Below, one piece after another: positions 1 through 8,416 of a stretch of DNA of 64,000 nucleotides. How positions within the stretch are numbered: the stretch's first letter is position 1; each line of letters starts with the position of its first letter. The stretch is from Nocardioides jensenii JCM 1364 = NBRC 14755. GTDB lineage: Bacteria; Actinomycetota; Actinomycetes; Propionibacteriales; Nocardioidaceae. Where the stretch lies: positions 60,647 to 124,646 of the forward strand of contig NZ_BCRJ01000006.1 in assembly GCF_001552535.1 (NCBI RefSeq), read 5' to 3'. The notes beneath the pieces were generated by a model. The model made no database searches. It was not told the origin of the DNA and worked only from the letters and a program-made list of their open reading frames with translations. The translations under genes were made by a program, and so were the position numbers.

Positions 1-27
1 CCGGCGTCCCTTACGAGGAGGTTCGCC

Positions 28-1485
28 ATGGCGACCAGGACAGCGGGCACCGTCCCGGCCGGATCCACCGAGAAGTGGCGCGACAACAAGCGCTACCTGT
101 GGCTGATCGGCCTTGTCGTGCCATCTCTCGCCTTCGTCGCGTTCGGCATGTATGCCCTGACCGGATGGGGCGTCTGGTTCTGGGTGGGCCCGATCGTGAT
201 CCTCGGCGTGGTCCCGGCCATCGACCTCGTCGCCGGTCTCGATCGCTCCAACCCGCCCGACGACGTGATCGAGGAGCTGGAGAAGGACAAGTACTACCGC
301 TGGATCACCTTCCTCTTCCTTCCGATCCAGTACGCCGGCTTCGTCGGCGCCATGTGGCTGGTCAGCGGCGGCAACCCCCTCGGCCTGATCGACGAGCCGC
401 TCGGCCTGGTCGACAAGATCGGCTTGGCCATCTCGATCGGCTGTATCGGCGGGATCGGCATCAACACCGCGCACGAGCTCGGCCACAAGAAGGAGTCCAA
501 CGAGCGCTGGCTCTCCAAGATCGCGTTGGCCCAGAGCTTCTACGGTCACTTCTACATCGAGCACAACCGCGGCCACCACGTGCGCGTGGCCACCCCCGAG
601 GATCCCGCCAGCAGCCGTTTCGGTGAGAACTTCTACCAGTTCTGGCCGCGAACGGTCATCGGTTCGCTGAAGAGCTCGTGGAACCTGGAGAAGAAGCGCA
701 TCGCCCGCAAGAACAAGCACCCGTTCCGCCTGAGCAACGACGTGCTCAACGCTTGGTTGATGTCGTCAGTGCTGTTCGGCGCGATGATCGCGATCTTCGG
801 CATCGGCATCGCTCCCTACCTGGTGATCCAGGCGATCGTCGGCTTCTCGCTGCTCGAGGTGGTCAACTTCATGGAGCACTACGGCATGCTGCGCCAGAAG
901 GTCGGCGCGGGTGAGCGTCAGCGCTACGAACGGGTGCTGCCCAGCCACAGCTGGAACTCCAACAACATCGCCACCAACGTGCTGCTCTACCACCTGCAGC
1001 GGCACAGCGACCACCACGCGAACCCGACCCGGCGCTACCAGACGCTGCGCGACTTCGAGGAGTCGCCGGTGCTGCCCACCGGCTATGCCGGGATGATCGT
1101 GCTGGCCCTGTTCCCGCCGGTCTGGCGTCGGGTGATGGACCCCCGGGTGATCGCCCACTTCGACGGCGACCTGACCCTGGCGAACCTCCAACCGGGCAAG
1201 GAGGAGAAGCTGCTCGCCAAGTACGGCGTCGCGATGAGCGAGGCCAAGGCCGAGCGCCGGGCCCGTGACGACGAGGCCGCTGCCCTGGCCGTCAGCGTCG
1301 GCAACGAGGTGCTCGCTGCGCGATGCCCCGGCTGTGACTACGTGTACGACGTGGACGCGGGTGACGAGCACGAGGGCTTCGCTGCCGGTACGGCGTGGGC
1401 CGACATCCCCGACTCCTGGTGCTGCCCCGACTGTGGTGTGCGCGAGAAGGTCGACTTCGTTCCGATCGACAAGGCGGTGGCGTGA
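28..1485 (+). CDS. alkB: Alkane 1-monooxygenase fused to rubredoxin
   Basis: Integral-membrane non-haem di-iron hydroxylase that would convert n-alkanes to 1-alkanols, 485 aa. The three histidine boxes are visible: HELGH at residues 149-153, HNRGHH at 179-184 and HSDHH at 326-330, set among hydrophobic membrane segments. After about residue 425 a rubredoxin domain follows (CPGC at 433-436 and CPDC at 466-469), so the electron donor is covalently attached; stand-alone AlkB proteins end at about 400 aa. An SD (GAGGAGG, 14-20) precedes the ATG. The gene overlaps the downstream ferredoxin by one base (TGATG), and a TetR gene follows, a common layout in actinobacterial alk loci. No rubredoxin reductase is in view. 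The upstream promoter lies outside the window. Confidence 0.95.
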   Translation: MATRTAGTVPAGSTEKWRDNKRYLWLIGLVVPSLAFVAFGMYALTGWGVWFWVGPIVILGVVPAIDLVAGLDRSNPPDDVIEELEKDKYYRWITFLFLPIQYAGFVGAMWLVSGGNPLGLIDEPLGLVDKIGLAISIGCIGGIGINTAHELGHKKESNERWLSKIALAQSFYGHFYIEHNRGHHVRVATPEDPASSRFGENFYQFWPRTVIGSLKSSWNLEKKRIARKNKHPFRLSNDVLNAWLMSSVLFGAMIAIFGIGIAPYLVIQAIVGFSLLEVVNFMEHYGMLRQKVGAGERQRYERVLPSHSWNSNNIATNVLLYHLQRHSDHHANPTRRYQTLRDFEESPVLPTGYAGMIVLALFPPVWRRVMDPRVIAHFDGDLTLANLQPGKEEKLLAKYGVAMSEAKAERRARDDEAAALAVSVGNEVLAARCPGCDYVYDVDAGDEHEGFAAGTAWADIPDSWCCPDCGVREKVDFVPIDKAVA

Positions 1486-1676
1486 TGCGCATCGAGGTGG
1501 ATCGCGACACGTGCGAGGGCCTCGGCATGTGCGAGGCGATGGCCCACGACTTCTTCGAGGTCGATGACGACGACGTCATGCACCTGCTCGACGAGGAGCC
1601 GGGCGAGGAGCACCGCAAGGTGCTCACGGCTGCGGTGAACTCGTGCCCGGTGCTGGCCCTGAGCCTGGTCGGTTGA
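1485..1676 (+). CDS. Small ferredoxin, probably [3Fe-4S] type
   Basis: 63-aa acidic ferredoxin. The cysteine pattern is C10-x5-C16 with C54-P55 near the C-terminus. Having only three cysteines in this spacing is typical of the [3Fe-4S] ferredoxins that serve cytochrome P450s and other oxygenases in actinobacteria. The ATG overlaps the alkB stop (TGATG), so translation is coupled and the protein probably delivers electrons to AlkB or an associated oxygenase. The AlkB here already carries its own rubredoxin, so the exact partner is uncertain. Confidence 0.85.
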   Translation: MRIEVDRDTCEGLGMCEAMAHDFFEVDDDDVMHLLDEEPGEEHRKVLTAAVNSCPVLALSLVG

Positions 1677-1687
1677 CCCTGCTTACC

Positions 1688-1693
1688 TACGAT
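1688..1693 (+). promoter_or_regulatory. Leaderless -10 box for TetR gene
   Basis: TACGAT lies exactly six bases before the ATG at 1700, the spacing expected if transcription starts at the A of the start codon. No SD is seen before this ATG, so the regulator appears to be transcribed separately from alkB-fer as a leaderless mRNA. Confidence 0.55.
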
Positions 1694-1699
1694 GGGGTC

Positions 1700-2305
1700 A
1701 TGGCGTCCGCCCCACAGATCCGTGACGAGCAGCCCGACGACGAGCCGGTCACGACGCGCGATCGCATCATCGACAAGGCGGCGGAGCTGACCACGCAGCA
1801 CGGGTGGGCGTGGGTGACCATGTCCAAGCTCGCCGACGCGGCGGGAGTCAGCAGGCAGACGGTCTACAACGAGATCGGCACCAAGCCGGCCCTGGCCGAG
1901 GCGATGATCCTGGGAGAGCTGGCCCGGTTCCTGGACCTGGTGAATCGCGCGTTCGACCACCACCCCACCGACCTGGTGGCCGCGATCCGTGGAGCGTCCC
2001 GGGCGGTGCTCGAGTTCGCGGAGGACAACCCGTTGCTCCACGCCGTCGTCTCCGCCACGCACGGTGCCGACACTGAGCTCCTACCGCTGTTGACCACGCA
2101 CTCGCAGTCGTTGCTCGGCGTGGCCAAGCTCGTCGTGCACGAGCGGGTGGCGCCCTTCGAGGTCGTGATCGAACCCGATCGGCTGGACGCCGCGATCGAC
2201 ATGGTGGTCCGCGTGGTGCTCAGCCACGTCATGCAGCCATCGGCCTCGCCTGCGGAGACCGCCGACGACGTCTCGTGGATCGCCGAGCGGGTCCTGCGCC
2301 CCTGA
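1700..2305 (+). CDS. TetR-family transcriptional regulator
   Basis: 201 aa. An N-terminal helix-turn-helix (about residues 15-62, including MSKLADAAGVSRQTVYNEIG) is followed by a helical ligand-binding domain. Start chosen at the ATG preceded by a TACGAT -10 box; an upstream in-frame extension to 1643 would run into the ferredoxin gene. Position directly after alkB-fer suggests a role as repressor of alkane oxidation genes (AlkU/AlkX-like), which is inference from context. The cognate operator would sit upstream of alkB, outside the window. Confidence 0.88.
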   Translation: MASAPQIRDEQPDDEPVTTRDRIIDKAAELTTQHGWAWVTMSKLADAAGVSRQTVYNEIGTKPALAEAMILGELARFLDLVNRAFDHHPTDLVAAIRGASRAVLEFAEDNPLLHAVVSATHGADTELLPLLTTHSQSLLGVAKLVVHERVAPFEVVIEPDRLDAAIDMVVRVVLSHVMQPSASPAETADDVSWIAERVLRP

Positions 2306-2410
2306 CCGTTCCGAGTCGCAGCAAGATGACGGGCCGAAGGTCTGTTCCGGGCCGGTCTGCGGGTCTACGCTGTTGGCACCGTGGTGCGTATGACGAAATC
2401 AAGGTGCACG

Positions 2411-3283
2411 ATGCGCAACAGATTGGACGCTGGGGGGCGAACGCGGAACCAGACGATGCGGCGCCTGCTCGAGCAGGCGAGGTACGAGGTGCTGCCGACC
2501 GCATCGACGGAGGAGAAGGTGGTCGAGCACGTTCCGCTCGACCGTGTGATCACCGTGACCGCGTCACCGAACAAGGGCCTGGACGCGACCTTCGAGCTGG
2601 CCGAGCGTCTGACCCGGCACGGGTACGCCGTCGTGCCCCACCTGGCCGCGCGCATGGTCAGCGGACGCCCCGAGCTCGAGGAGATCTGCGACCGGCTGAC
2701 CGGCGCCGGCATCACGCGGGTGTTCGTGCCCGGCGGTGACGCCGACCCGGCGGGCGACTACCCCGATGCCCTGTCACTGCTGGAAGATCTGGTCGCGCTG
2801 GGTCGGCCGTTCGCCCACGTCGGCATCACCGGCTACCCCGAGTCGCACCCACAGATCAGCGACGACCTGACGGTGCAGGCCATGTGGGACAAGCGCCGGC
2901 ACGCCACGCACATCGTCAGCAACCTCACCTTCGATCCCGGCACCATCAAGGTGTGGCTCGAGCGGATGCGGAGACGCGGGATCACCACGCCGTTGCTCCT
3001 GGGGATCCCCGGTCCCGTCGACCGGACCAAGCTGATCGCGATGGCGACCCGCATCGGGGTCGGTGAGTCGACCCGGTTCCTGGCCAAGCACAAGGGCACG
3101 TTCGCCCGGCTCGCGGCTCCCGGCGGGTTCACCGGCGAGCGCTTCCTGGCCAGGTGCGCACCGGCGCTGGGCACACCCACCGCGTTCGTCGAGGGCCTGC
3201 ACGTGTTCACCTTCAACCAGATCGCCGAGACGGAGGCGTGGCGGACCGACCTGTTGCAGCGCCTCGGACCCGACCGCGCCTGA
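2411..3283 (+). CDS. Methylenetetrahydrofolate reductase-like protein
   Basis: Protein of about 290 aa with the MetF-type TIM-barrel pattern: TVTASPNKGLDAT near the N-terminus, AHVGITGYPESHP in mid-protein and LLLGIPGPVD later. MetF interconverts 5,10-methylene-THF and 5-methyl-THF. Placed at the edge of the betaine locus, it could oxidise methyl-THF made by the corrinoid methyltransferase; that direction is inference. The start is uncertain: GTG 2381 (behind TACGCT at 2366-2371), ATG 2390, ATG 2411 (weak AAGG upstream) and ATG 2456 are all in frame. The polar stretch before residue 16 is unlike the family, so 2411 or 2456 is preferred. Confidence 0.8.
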   Translation: MRNRLDAGGRTRNQTMRRLLEQARYEVLPTASTEEKVVEHVPLDRVITVTASPNKGLDATFELAERLTRHGYAVVPHLAARMVSGRPELEEICDRLTGAGITRVFVPGGDADPAGDYPDALSLLEDLVALGRPFAHVGITGYPESHPQISDDLTVQAMWDKRRHATHIVSNLTFDPGTIKVWLERMRRRGITTPLLLGIPGPVDRTKLIAMATRIGVGESTRFLAKHKGTFARLAAPGGFTGERFLARCAPALGTPTAFVEGLHVFTFNQIAETEAWRTDLLQRLGPDRA

Positions 3284-3289
3284 AGCAGG

Positions 3290-3328
3290 GCTCGGCCACA
3301 GGTCGGTGCAGGTTTCCTGAGGCCGAGC
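3290..3328. terminator. Weak hairpin between convergent genes
   Basis: GCTCGGCC (3290-3297) pairs with GGCCGAGC (3321-3328) across a 23-base loop, between the convergent MetF-like and DUF1638 genes. There is no T tract, so function as a terminator is only possible. Confidence 0.3.
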
Positions 3329-3330
3329 GG

Positions 3331-3999
3331 TCAGGAGGTCATGGCCCCGACCAGCCCGGCCAGTGCGTCCTCGAGGCCGGTCAGTCCGGTGGGAACCACG
3401 GTCAGCGGGAGCCCGATCCTGGCGGCGGCATCGGTGGCGAGCCGGTCCAGCTCGTCGTCCGGCTCCTGGGCGAGCCAGACGACCCGGGTGTACTGGCCGA
3501 AGTAGTCGTCGCGCAGCTCCGGGTGCCGATCGAGACCGAGCTCGCGCACGACCGTGCGCTCGAACGACCGCACCAGGAAGTCGGTCAGCACGTAGGTTCC
3601 CGGCTGCTCGGCGAAGAACTTCTCGATCCGCGAGGCGCCGCCGAAGACGTCGTAGCAGTGCAGTCCGGGCAGGCGGTCGATCCCGAGCTCGGCACACACC
3701 TCGTCCAGGGCGCCGTACGTGCCGCAGTCGGCGTACCCGACGACGACGCGCACACCACCGTCACGGAGGGCCAGGGCCAGGGCGCGCACCTGGTCGGCGA
3801 TCAGGTGCGGCTGGTTGTGCAGGAGCGGAGGAAGCGGGTGCACGTCGATCGCCCACCCGCGGCGCTCGGCGATCTGCGCGGCCGGCTGGGCGAGGGCGCC
3901 GCAGGCGATCAGGGCCGTTCGGCGGTCACGATCCCCGGCTGAAGCCGAGGTGCTCGATGAACCGCTCGTTGAAGTCGGGACGGTCGGAGAGCTCGACAT
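3331..3999 (-). CDS. DUF1638 domain protein of the corrinoid methyltransferase operon
   Basis: 222 aa. The body matches the DUF1638 family: ALIACGALAQP near residue 30, VGYADCGTYGALDE, GLHCYDVFGG and a C-terminal segment. Family members commonly sit beside MttB-type methyltransferases and corrinoid activases, but no biochemical role is established. It is the last gene of the minus-strand operon. The only in-frame ATG places the start 74 bases inside the activase gene; the first 28 or so residues are Ser/Thr-rich and unlike the family, so the true start may be an unusual codon closer to RTALIACG. Several conserved Cys residues could bind metal or cobamide. Confidence 0.8.
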   Translation of the reverse strand: MSSSPTVPTSTSGSSSTSASAGDRDRRTALIACGALAQPAAQIAERRGWAIDVHPLPPLLHNQPHLIADQVRALALALRDGGVRVVVGYADCGTYGALDEVCAELGIDRLPGLHCYDVFGGASRIEKFFAEQPGTYVLTDFLVRSFERTVVRELGLDRHPELRDDYFGQYTRVVWLAQEPDDELDRLATDAAARIGLPLTVVPTGLTGLEDALAGLVGAMTS

Positions 4000-5962
4000 A
4001 GGTCACCTCCTCCACCAGGGTCTGGGCGCCGGCCCGCTCCGCCAGGGAGAGCAGCGCCATCTTCGCGCCCTCGCCGGCCACGTTGCCTGCCGACACGATG
4101 CGCAACAGGGGCAAGGGCGGCACCAGGCCGATGCGTACGGCGGCCGCGGGGGAGAGGTAGCTGCCGAACGAGCCGGCGAGCAGGACCTGTTGCACGTCGC
4201 GGTGCTCGAGCCCGAGTTCGTCGAGCAGGAGCGACCACCCCGTGGAGATCGCGGCCTTGGCGAACTGCAGCTCACGGACGTCGCGCTGGGAGAGCACGAC
4301 ACAGTCGACCGGGTCGGCGTCGGGCGCCGGTCGGTGCAGCACGAACACCCGCTCCTCACCCACCCGGGTCAGTCGGTCGGCCAGACCGGGTGCCACCTCG
4401 GCCGCGGCATCCTCGGGCACGAAGCGTCCGGAGTCGTCGAGCAACCCCACCCGCACCAGCTCGGCGACCGCATCGACGAGTCCCGAGCCACACAGGCCGC
4501 GGGGCGCCACGTCGCCGATCACCTGCAGCTCGACCGGATCGGTCGAGTCCACGTCGACGTGGAGCCTCACCACCTCGATGGCGCCTTCGGCGGCACGCAT
4601 GCCGCAACGAATCGCGCCGCCCTCGAAGGCCGGCCCGGCCGGGGCCGCGGTCGACACGATCGTGTCGCCGTCGCTGAGCACGATCTCGCAGTTGGTGCCG
4701 ACATCGATGAAGAGCCGCGTGCGCTTGTCGCGATCCATCCCGGTGGCGAGCATGCCGGCCACGATGTCGCCGCCGACGTACGCCCCGAGCGCGGGGAACA
4801 TGACGGCCCGGGCCCGCGGGTGCAGTGCCAGGCCCAGGTCGGCGGCCAGCACGGTGGGCGGCAGCGCCGTAGTCATCACGAACGGGGCGACACCGATCGG
4901 CTCGGGATCGATCCCGAGGGCCAGGGCGACCATCGTGGCGTTGCCGGCGAGGGCGACTTCGTAGACCGACTCCGCAGGCACGCCGCCCTCGCGGCAGACC
5001 TGCTCGGCGAGCTCGGCCAAGGTGGCTCCGGCCGCCTGCTGGAGTCGTTCGAGGGCGCGATCGTCCATCATCGTCGCGCTGATCCGGCTGATCACGTCGC
5101 CACCGAAGGGCTGTTGCTTGTTGAGCATCGACGCCACGGAGACCGGGGTGCCGGTGGTCAGGTCGAGAAGCGTCGCGACCACCGTGGTGGTGCCGAGGTC
5201 GAAGGCGATCGCGTGCCGGTGGTCGGTGGTGTCCCCGGGCTCGATCGCGACCAGTGCCTCGTCGACGATCACCGCGGTCACCTTGAAGTCCGCGGCGCGG
5301 AGCACCCCGGGCAGCTGACGCAGCACGTGCAGGTCGGGGGACGGCGCGAGGTCGGTGATCGCGTCGAGCAGGCGCACGAGGTCGCTGCGCTGGTCAGCGA
5401 GGGTCGGCTCGTCGAGCTCGACGTACCGCTTCTGCACGGCCGGCCGCAGGATCACCTGCCGCCCGACGCCGACGGTGGCGGCCTTCGGGCGGGTGGTCAG
5501 GGGCGGCACGAACACCTGAAGGTCGCGGGTGGCGGGCACGAGGCAGGCGAGTCGCCATCCCTCATCGAGCTGTGCCGGTGTGAAGGTGCGGACGTCGTGG
5601 CGCGTCACCGGCGTCGACCCCTCCACCTGCACCTTGCACTTGTGGCACGTGCCGTGACCGCCGCAGGTCGAGTCGATCGCGATCCCGTTCCACGATGCGG
5701 CGTCGAAGACGTTGACACCCGGCGGCACCCGGACCGAGCGTTGGCTGGCAGGAGCCTCGTCGGAGGTGCCGGCGGCGGGGCCGGTCTGCACGGTGAACGA
5801 GAGCGTCACCCGGCCCAGCCCGTCGTGCGGTTGGGTGTCGGCTCCGCGTGCTTCGAGCAGCCCCTCACGCTGGATCTCCATGACGGAGACCTCGGGCGGC
5901 TCGGCGTCGGGAGGCAGCTCCTGGCCGTCGGGGACGCCCGGGTCGCCGCTCACCTCGGTCAC
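3926..5962 (-). CDS. Corrinoid protein reductive activase (2Fe-2S + ASKHA, RamA/RACo-like)
   Basis: 678 aa. Residues about 60-150 form a plant-type [2Fe-2S] ferredoxin domain with C100, C106 and C109 (CGGHGTCHKC) and C140. The remainder is the RACo middle and C-terminal region (DUF4445), an ASKHA-type ATPase with FDLGTTTVVATLLD and FIDVGTNCEIVL phosphate-binding motifs. Such proteins use ATP to reduce Co(II) corrinoid proteins back to Co(I) after accidental oxidation. The GTG start overlaps the stop of the upstream pterin methyltransferase gene (GTGA). A dedicated repair enzyme would be especially needed in an aerobe. Confidence in family is high; the physiological electron donor is unknown. 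Confidence 0.9.
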   Translation of the reverse strand: MTEVSGDPGVPDGQELPPDAEPPEVSVMEIQREGLLEARGADTQPHDGLGRVTLSFTVQTGPAAGTSDEAPASQRSVRVPPGVNVFDAASWNGIAIDSTCGGHGTCHKCKVQVEGSTPVTRHDVRTFTPAQLDEGWRLACLVPATRDLQVFVPPLTTRPKAATVGVGRQVILRPAVQKRYVELDEPTLADQRSDLVRLLDAITDLAPSPDLHVLRQLPGVLRAADFKVTAVIVDEALVAIEPGDTTDHRHAIAFDLGTTTVVATLLDLTTGTPVSVASMLNKQQPFGGDVISRISATMMDDRALERLQQAAGATLAELAEQVCREGGVPAESVYEVALAGNATMVALALGIDPEPIGVAPFVMTTALPPTVLAADLGLALHPRARAVMFPALGAYVGGDIVAGMLATGMDRDKRTRLFIDVGTNCEIVLSDGDTIVSTAAPAGPAFEGGAIRCGMRAAEGAIEVVRLHVDVDSTDPVELQVIGDVAPRGLCGSGLVDAVAELVRVGLLDDSGRFVPEDAAAEVAPGLADRLTRVGEERVFVLHRPAPDADPVDCVVLSQRDVRELQFAKAAISTGWSLLLDELGLEHRDVQQVLLAGSFGSYLSPAAAVRIGLVPPLPLLRIVSAGNVAGEGAKMALLSLAERAGAQTLVEEVTYVELSDRPDFNERFIEHLGFSRGS

Positions 5963-6846
5963 GCCGACTCGTCCCTCCTCGCGCGGTGACCGGCGATCCA
6001 GGCAGAGCCCCACTCGTCGTGGTCGAGGAGCAGGTCGGCGGCCTTGACCGCGGTGACGATCTGGGGAGTGCGCGCGTCCATGATCGCGCTGGTCAGCCCG
6101 GAGAGCATGGCCATCGGCAGGAACGTGGCGCCGAGCGTGTGTCGGTCGGGCATGCCGAAGGAGACGTTGGAGGCGCCGCACGTCATGTTGACGCCGAAGT
6201 CGTGCCTGATCCGCCGCATGGTCTCGAGGGTGGTCATCAGCGTGGTGGTGTCGGCGCCGATCGGCATCGCCAACGGATCGATGACGATGTCGGCGGCCGC
6301 GATGCCGTACTCGGTGGTGGCGACCCGGATGATCTTCTCGGTCAGCTCCAGCCGCTTCTCCACCTCCATCGGGATCTCGTGCTCGTCGTTGGGCAACGCG
6401 ATGACGGCGGCGTCGTGCTTCTTCACCAGCGGCAGGATCTGCTCGAGACGCTCGTCCTCGGCGGTGACGGAGTTGACCAGCGCCCTGCCGTCGTACGCCG
6501 CCAGCCCGGCCTCGAGGGCCTCGACCACGCTGGAGTCGATGCAGATGGGCAGGTCGGTGAGGCCCTGCACCTTCTGGATCGCCCGGACCAGGAGGTTGGC
6601 CTCGTCGGTCAGTGGCACCCCCATGTTGATGTCGAGGACGTCGGCCCCACCCGCCACCTGGGCGTGGACGTCGCGTTCGACGGCGGACAGGTCACCCGCG
6701 CGCAGCTGTTCCTGGAAGATCCGGCGACCGGTCGGGTTGATGCGCTCGCCGATCAGGCAGAACCGGCGACCGTGGCCGATCACGACCTCGCGACTCGCCG
6801 AGCGCAGCACCGTCTCGAGGGGGGTGGCCGGCGAGCTCGCGCTCAT
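5959..6846 (-). CDS. Pterin-binding methyltetrahydrofolate:corrinoid methyltransferase
   Basis: 295 aa, pterin-binding TIM barrel related to AcsE, MtgA and the folate module of MetH. Visible motifs: IGERINPTGR near residue 32, ADVLDINMGVP, ICIDSSVVEALE, ALVNSVT, and VIDPLAMPIG. It would pass the methyl group from the corrinoid protein to tetrahydrofolate. ATGA overlap with the corrinoid-protein gene and GTGA overlap with the activase gene show tight coupling. DHPS is excluded because the folP signature and a folate-biosynthesis context are absent. The direction (methyl onto THF) is inferred from the catabolic context. Confidence 0.88.
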   Translation of the reverse strand: MSASSPATPLETVLRSASREVVIGHGRRFCLIGERINPTGRRIFQEQLRAGDLSAVERDVHAQVAGGADVLDINMGVPLTDEANLLVRAIQKVQGLTDLPICIDSSVVEALEAGLAAYDGRALVNSVTAEDERLEQILPLVKKHDAAVIALPNDEHEIPMEVEKRLELTEKIIRVATTEYGIAAADIVIDPLAMPIGADTTTLMTTLETMRRIRHDFGVNMTCGASNVSFGMPDRHTLGATFLPMAMLSGLTSAIMDARTPQIVTAVKAADLLLDHDEWGSAWIAGHRARRDESA

Positions 6847-7523
6847 GCCGGCACCTTGGAGCGGCGGTCCTTGATCAGGGCCTTCGCCTTCTTCACGCAG
6901 GCCGAGGCGTCGGGGGCGTAGCCGTCGGCGCCCACCGCATCGGCGTACTCCTGGGTCACCGGCGCACCGCCGACCATGACGATCACGCTGTCGCGGACGC
7001 CGGACTTCTCCAGCGCGTTCATGTTGGCCTTGAACATCGGCATCGTGGTGGTGAGGAACGCGGAGAAGCCGACGATGTCGGGCTGGTGCTCCTCGATCGC
7101 GGCGACGAACTTCTCGGGCGGGACCTGGACCCCCAGGTCGATCACCTCGAAGCCGGCGCCCTCGAGCATGATGTTGACCAGGTTCTTGCCGATGTCGTGC
7201 ACGTCGCCCTTGACCGTGCCCATCAGGAACTTGCCGATCGTCTCGGCCCCGGTCTCGGCGAGCAGGGGCCGCAGCACCTCCATCGCCCCGGCCATGGCCC
7301 GGCCGGCGATCAGCATCTCGGGCACGAAGAAGTCGCCGCGCTCGAAGCGCGCGCCGACCTCCTCGAGTGAGGGGATCAGTGCGTCGAAGAGCAGGGTCTG
7401 GGGCTCCATGTCGAGCTCGAGGCCCTGGTGGGTCAGCTCGAGGACGTGTGGGGCGTTGCCGACGAGGGTGTCGTCGTAGAGGCCCTGCAGGATCTCTTCG
7501 GGAGTCAGTTCCGGGGAGGTCAT
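6843..7523 (-). CDS. Corrinoid (B12-binding) methyl carrier protein, MtgC/MttC-like
   Basis: 226 aa. Residues about 1-90 form the helical cap domain of methionine-synthase-type B12 proteins; residues about 95-215 form the cobalamin-binding Rossmann domain with DVHDIGKN, whose His109 is the expected lower axial ligand, followed by GFSAFLTTTM and VMVGGAPV. The protein carries the methyl group between the MttB-family enzyme (8417-9856) and the pterin methyltransferase. ATGA overlap with the IclR gene upstream and with the pterin gene downstream. Confidence 0.93.
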   Translation of the reverse strand: MTSPELTPEEILQGLYDDTLVGNAPHVLELTHQGLELDMEPQTLLFDALIPSLEEVGARFERGDFFVPEMLIAGRAMAGAMEVLRPLLAETGAETIGKFLMGTVKGDVHDIGKNLVNIMLEGAGFEVIDLGVQVPPEKFVAAIEEHQPDIVGFSAFLTTTMPMFKANMNALEKSGVRDSVIVMVGGAPVTQEYADAVGADGYAPDASACVKKAKALIKDRRSKVPA

Positions 7524-8329
7524 GCGGCCCCCTCCTTTCGGGTTCGCCGTCGGAGCAGCACGGAGAGCTGGTCCGCCCGGTCGATCAGGGTGTGCCCGAC
7601 GAGGTCGAGCCGGCCTTGCAGCCGTTGGCTGGGCCCCGAGATGCCCAGGGAAGCGATCACCGTGCCGTCGGCGCCACGCACCGCCGCGGCCACACCGGTG
7701 AGCCCGATCTCCAGCTCGTCGACCGTGGTCGCGTAGCCGCGCCGACGCCCCCGGTCGAGGTCGCGACGCAGGTCGTCGACGTCGGCGACGGTGTGCTCGG
7801 TGAGCTGGTCGAGGCGACCTGTCGGCAGCTCGAGGACCGCGTGGGTGTAGAGGATCTTGCCCAACGCGGAGCAGTGCGCAGGAACCTCGACCTCGGTCCA
7901 GTCACGGGTGCCGAGCATGTAGGGCGTGTCGACCTGGGCGACCTGGACCACCCGGTCGCCGCGAGGCACCGCCAGGTTCACCGTCTCGAGGGTGTCCTTG
8001 CCGACCTTCTCCATCGTCGGGCGGGCCAGGCGGACCAGCTCCTCCCACGGGTCGTGCCGGGTGGCGTAGAGCCAGAACAGCGGGCCGGCGACGTAGGAGC
8101 CGTCGCCGTTGCGCTCGAGCAGCTCGGTGCGCTCGAGCGCCGTCAACAGTCGTGAGGTCGTCGACTTCGGCAGTCCGCACTCCTCGAAGAGGTCGACGAA
8201 GCTCAATGGTTCGTCGGCCTGCACCACGGTGCGGATCAACGTGGCCGCTCGGTCGAGTGCCTGGGTCCCGGTGGCGGGCTCTTTGCCGGTGTTGCTCAAC
8301 TGCTGCCGTCCTCGCGTCGCACTCCTCAA
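7520..8329 (-). CDS. IclR-family regulator of the corrinoid methyltransferase genes
   Basis: About 269 aa. N-terminal winged HTH (residues about 20-80, including LPKSTTSRLLTALERT) and C-terminal IclR effector domain (about 95-255, with CSALGKILYTH). The start as given is TTG at 8329; a second TTG at 8299 (LSNTG) is also possible. First gene of the operon, divergent from the mttB-family gene, with a 17-bp palindrome overlapping its -10 region, which suggests autoregulation and joint control of both divergent units. The effector is unknown; betaine or dimethylglycine would be logical. Confidence 0.88.
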   Translation of the reverse strand: MRSATRGRQQLSNTGKEPATGTQALDRAATLIRTVVQADEPLSFVDLFEECGLPKSTTSRLLTALERTELLERNGDGSYVAGPLFWLYATRHDPWEELVRLARPTMEKVGKDTLETVNLAVPRGDRVVQVAQVDTPYMLGTRDWTEVEVPAHCSALGKILYTHAVLELPTGRLDQLTEHTVADVDDLRRDLDRGRRRGYATTVDELEIGLTGVAAAVRGADGTVIASLGISGPSQRLQGRLDLVGHTLIDRADQLSVLLRRRTRKEGAA

Positions 8330-8333
8330 GCAT

Positions 8334-8350
8334 GTTCCATAATATGGAAC
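8334..8350. promoter_or_regulatory. 17-bp palindromic operator, likely IclR site
   Basis: GTTCCATA-A-TATGGAAC has perfect 8-bp arms. It lies in the 87-base divergent region. Read on the minus strand it contains TATTAT (8344 to 8339), a good -10 box placed nine bases before the TTG start of iclR. A repressor bound here would block iclR transcription and lies upstream of the plus-strand promoter. The TTCCA/TGGAA arms resemble E. coli IclR-type operators. Confidence 0.6.
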
Positions 8351-8371
8351 CGCATTCCCACATTATGAGGT

Positions 8372-8377
8372 TAAGAT
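8372..8377 (+). promoter_or_regulatory. Candidate -10 box for the mttB-family gene
   Basis: TAAGAT lies 39 bases before the ATG at 8417, followed by a strong SD (AGGAGG, 8407-8412). It is the best -10 match between the palindrome and the gene. No clear -35 is seen, which could mean activator dependence. Confidence 0.4.
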
Positions 8378-8416
8378 CTCGACAAGGTCGGGGTCAAGAG
8401 CGACACAGGAGGATGT

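Noticed and set aside
3719..5989. Long open frame on the plus strand (756 codons)
   Set aside because: Antisense shadow of the activase gene; composition is His/Gly/Arg-rich nonsense and no start signal is present.
5959..6846. Dihydropteroate synthase (folP)
   Set aside because: The fold is shared, but operon position next to a corrinoid protein and activase fits a methyl-THF:corrinoid methyltransferase.
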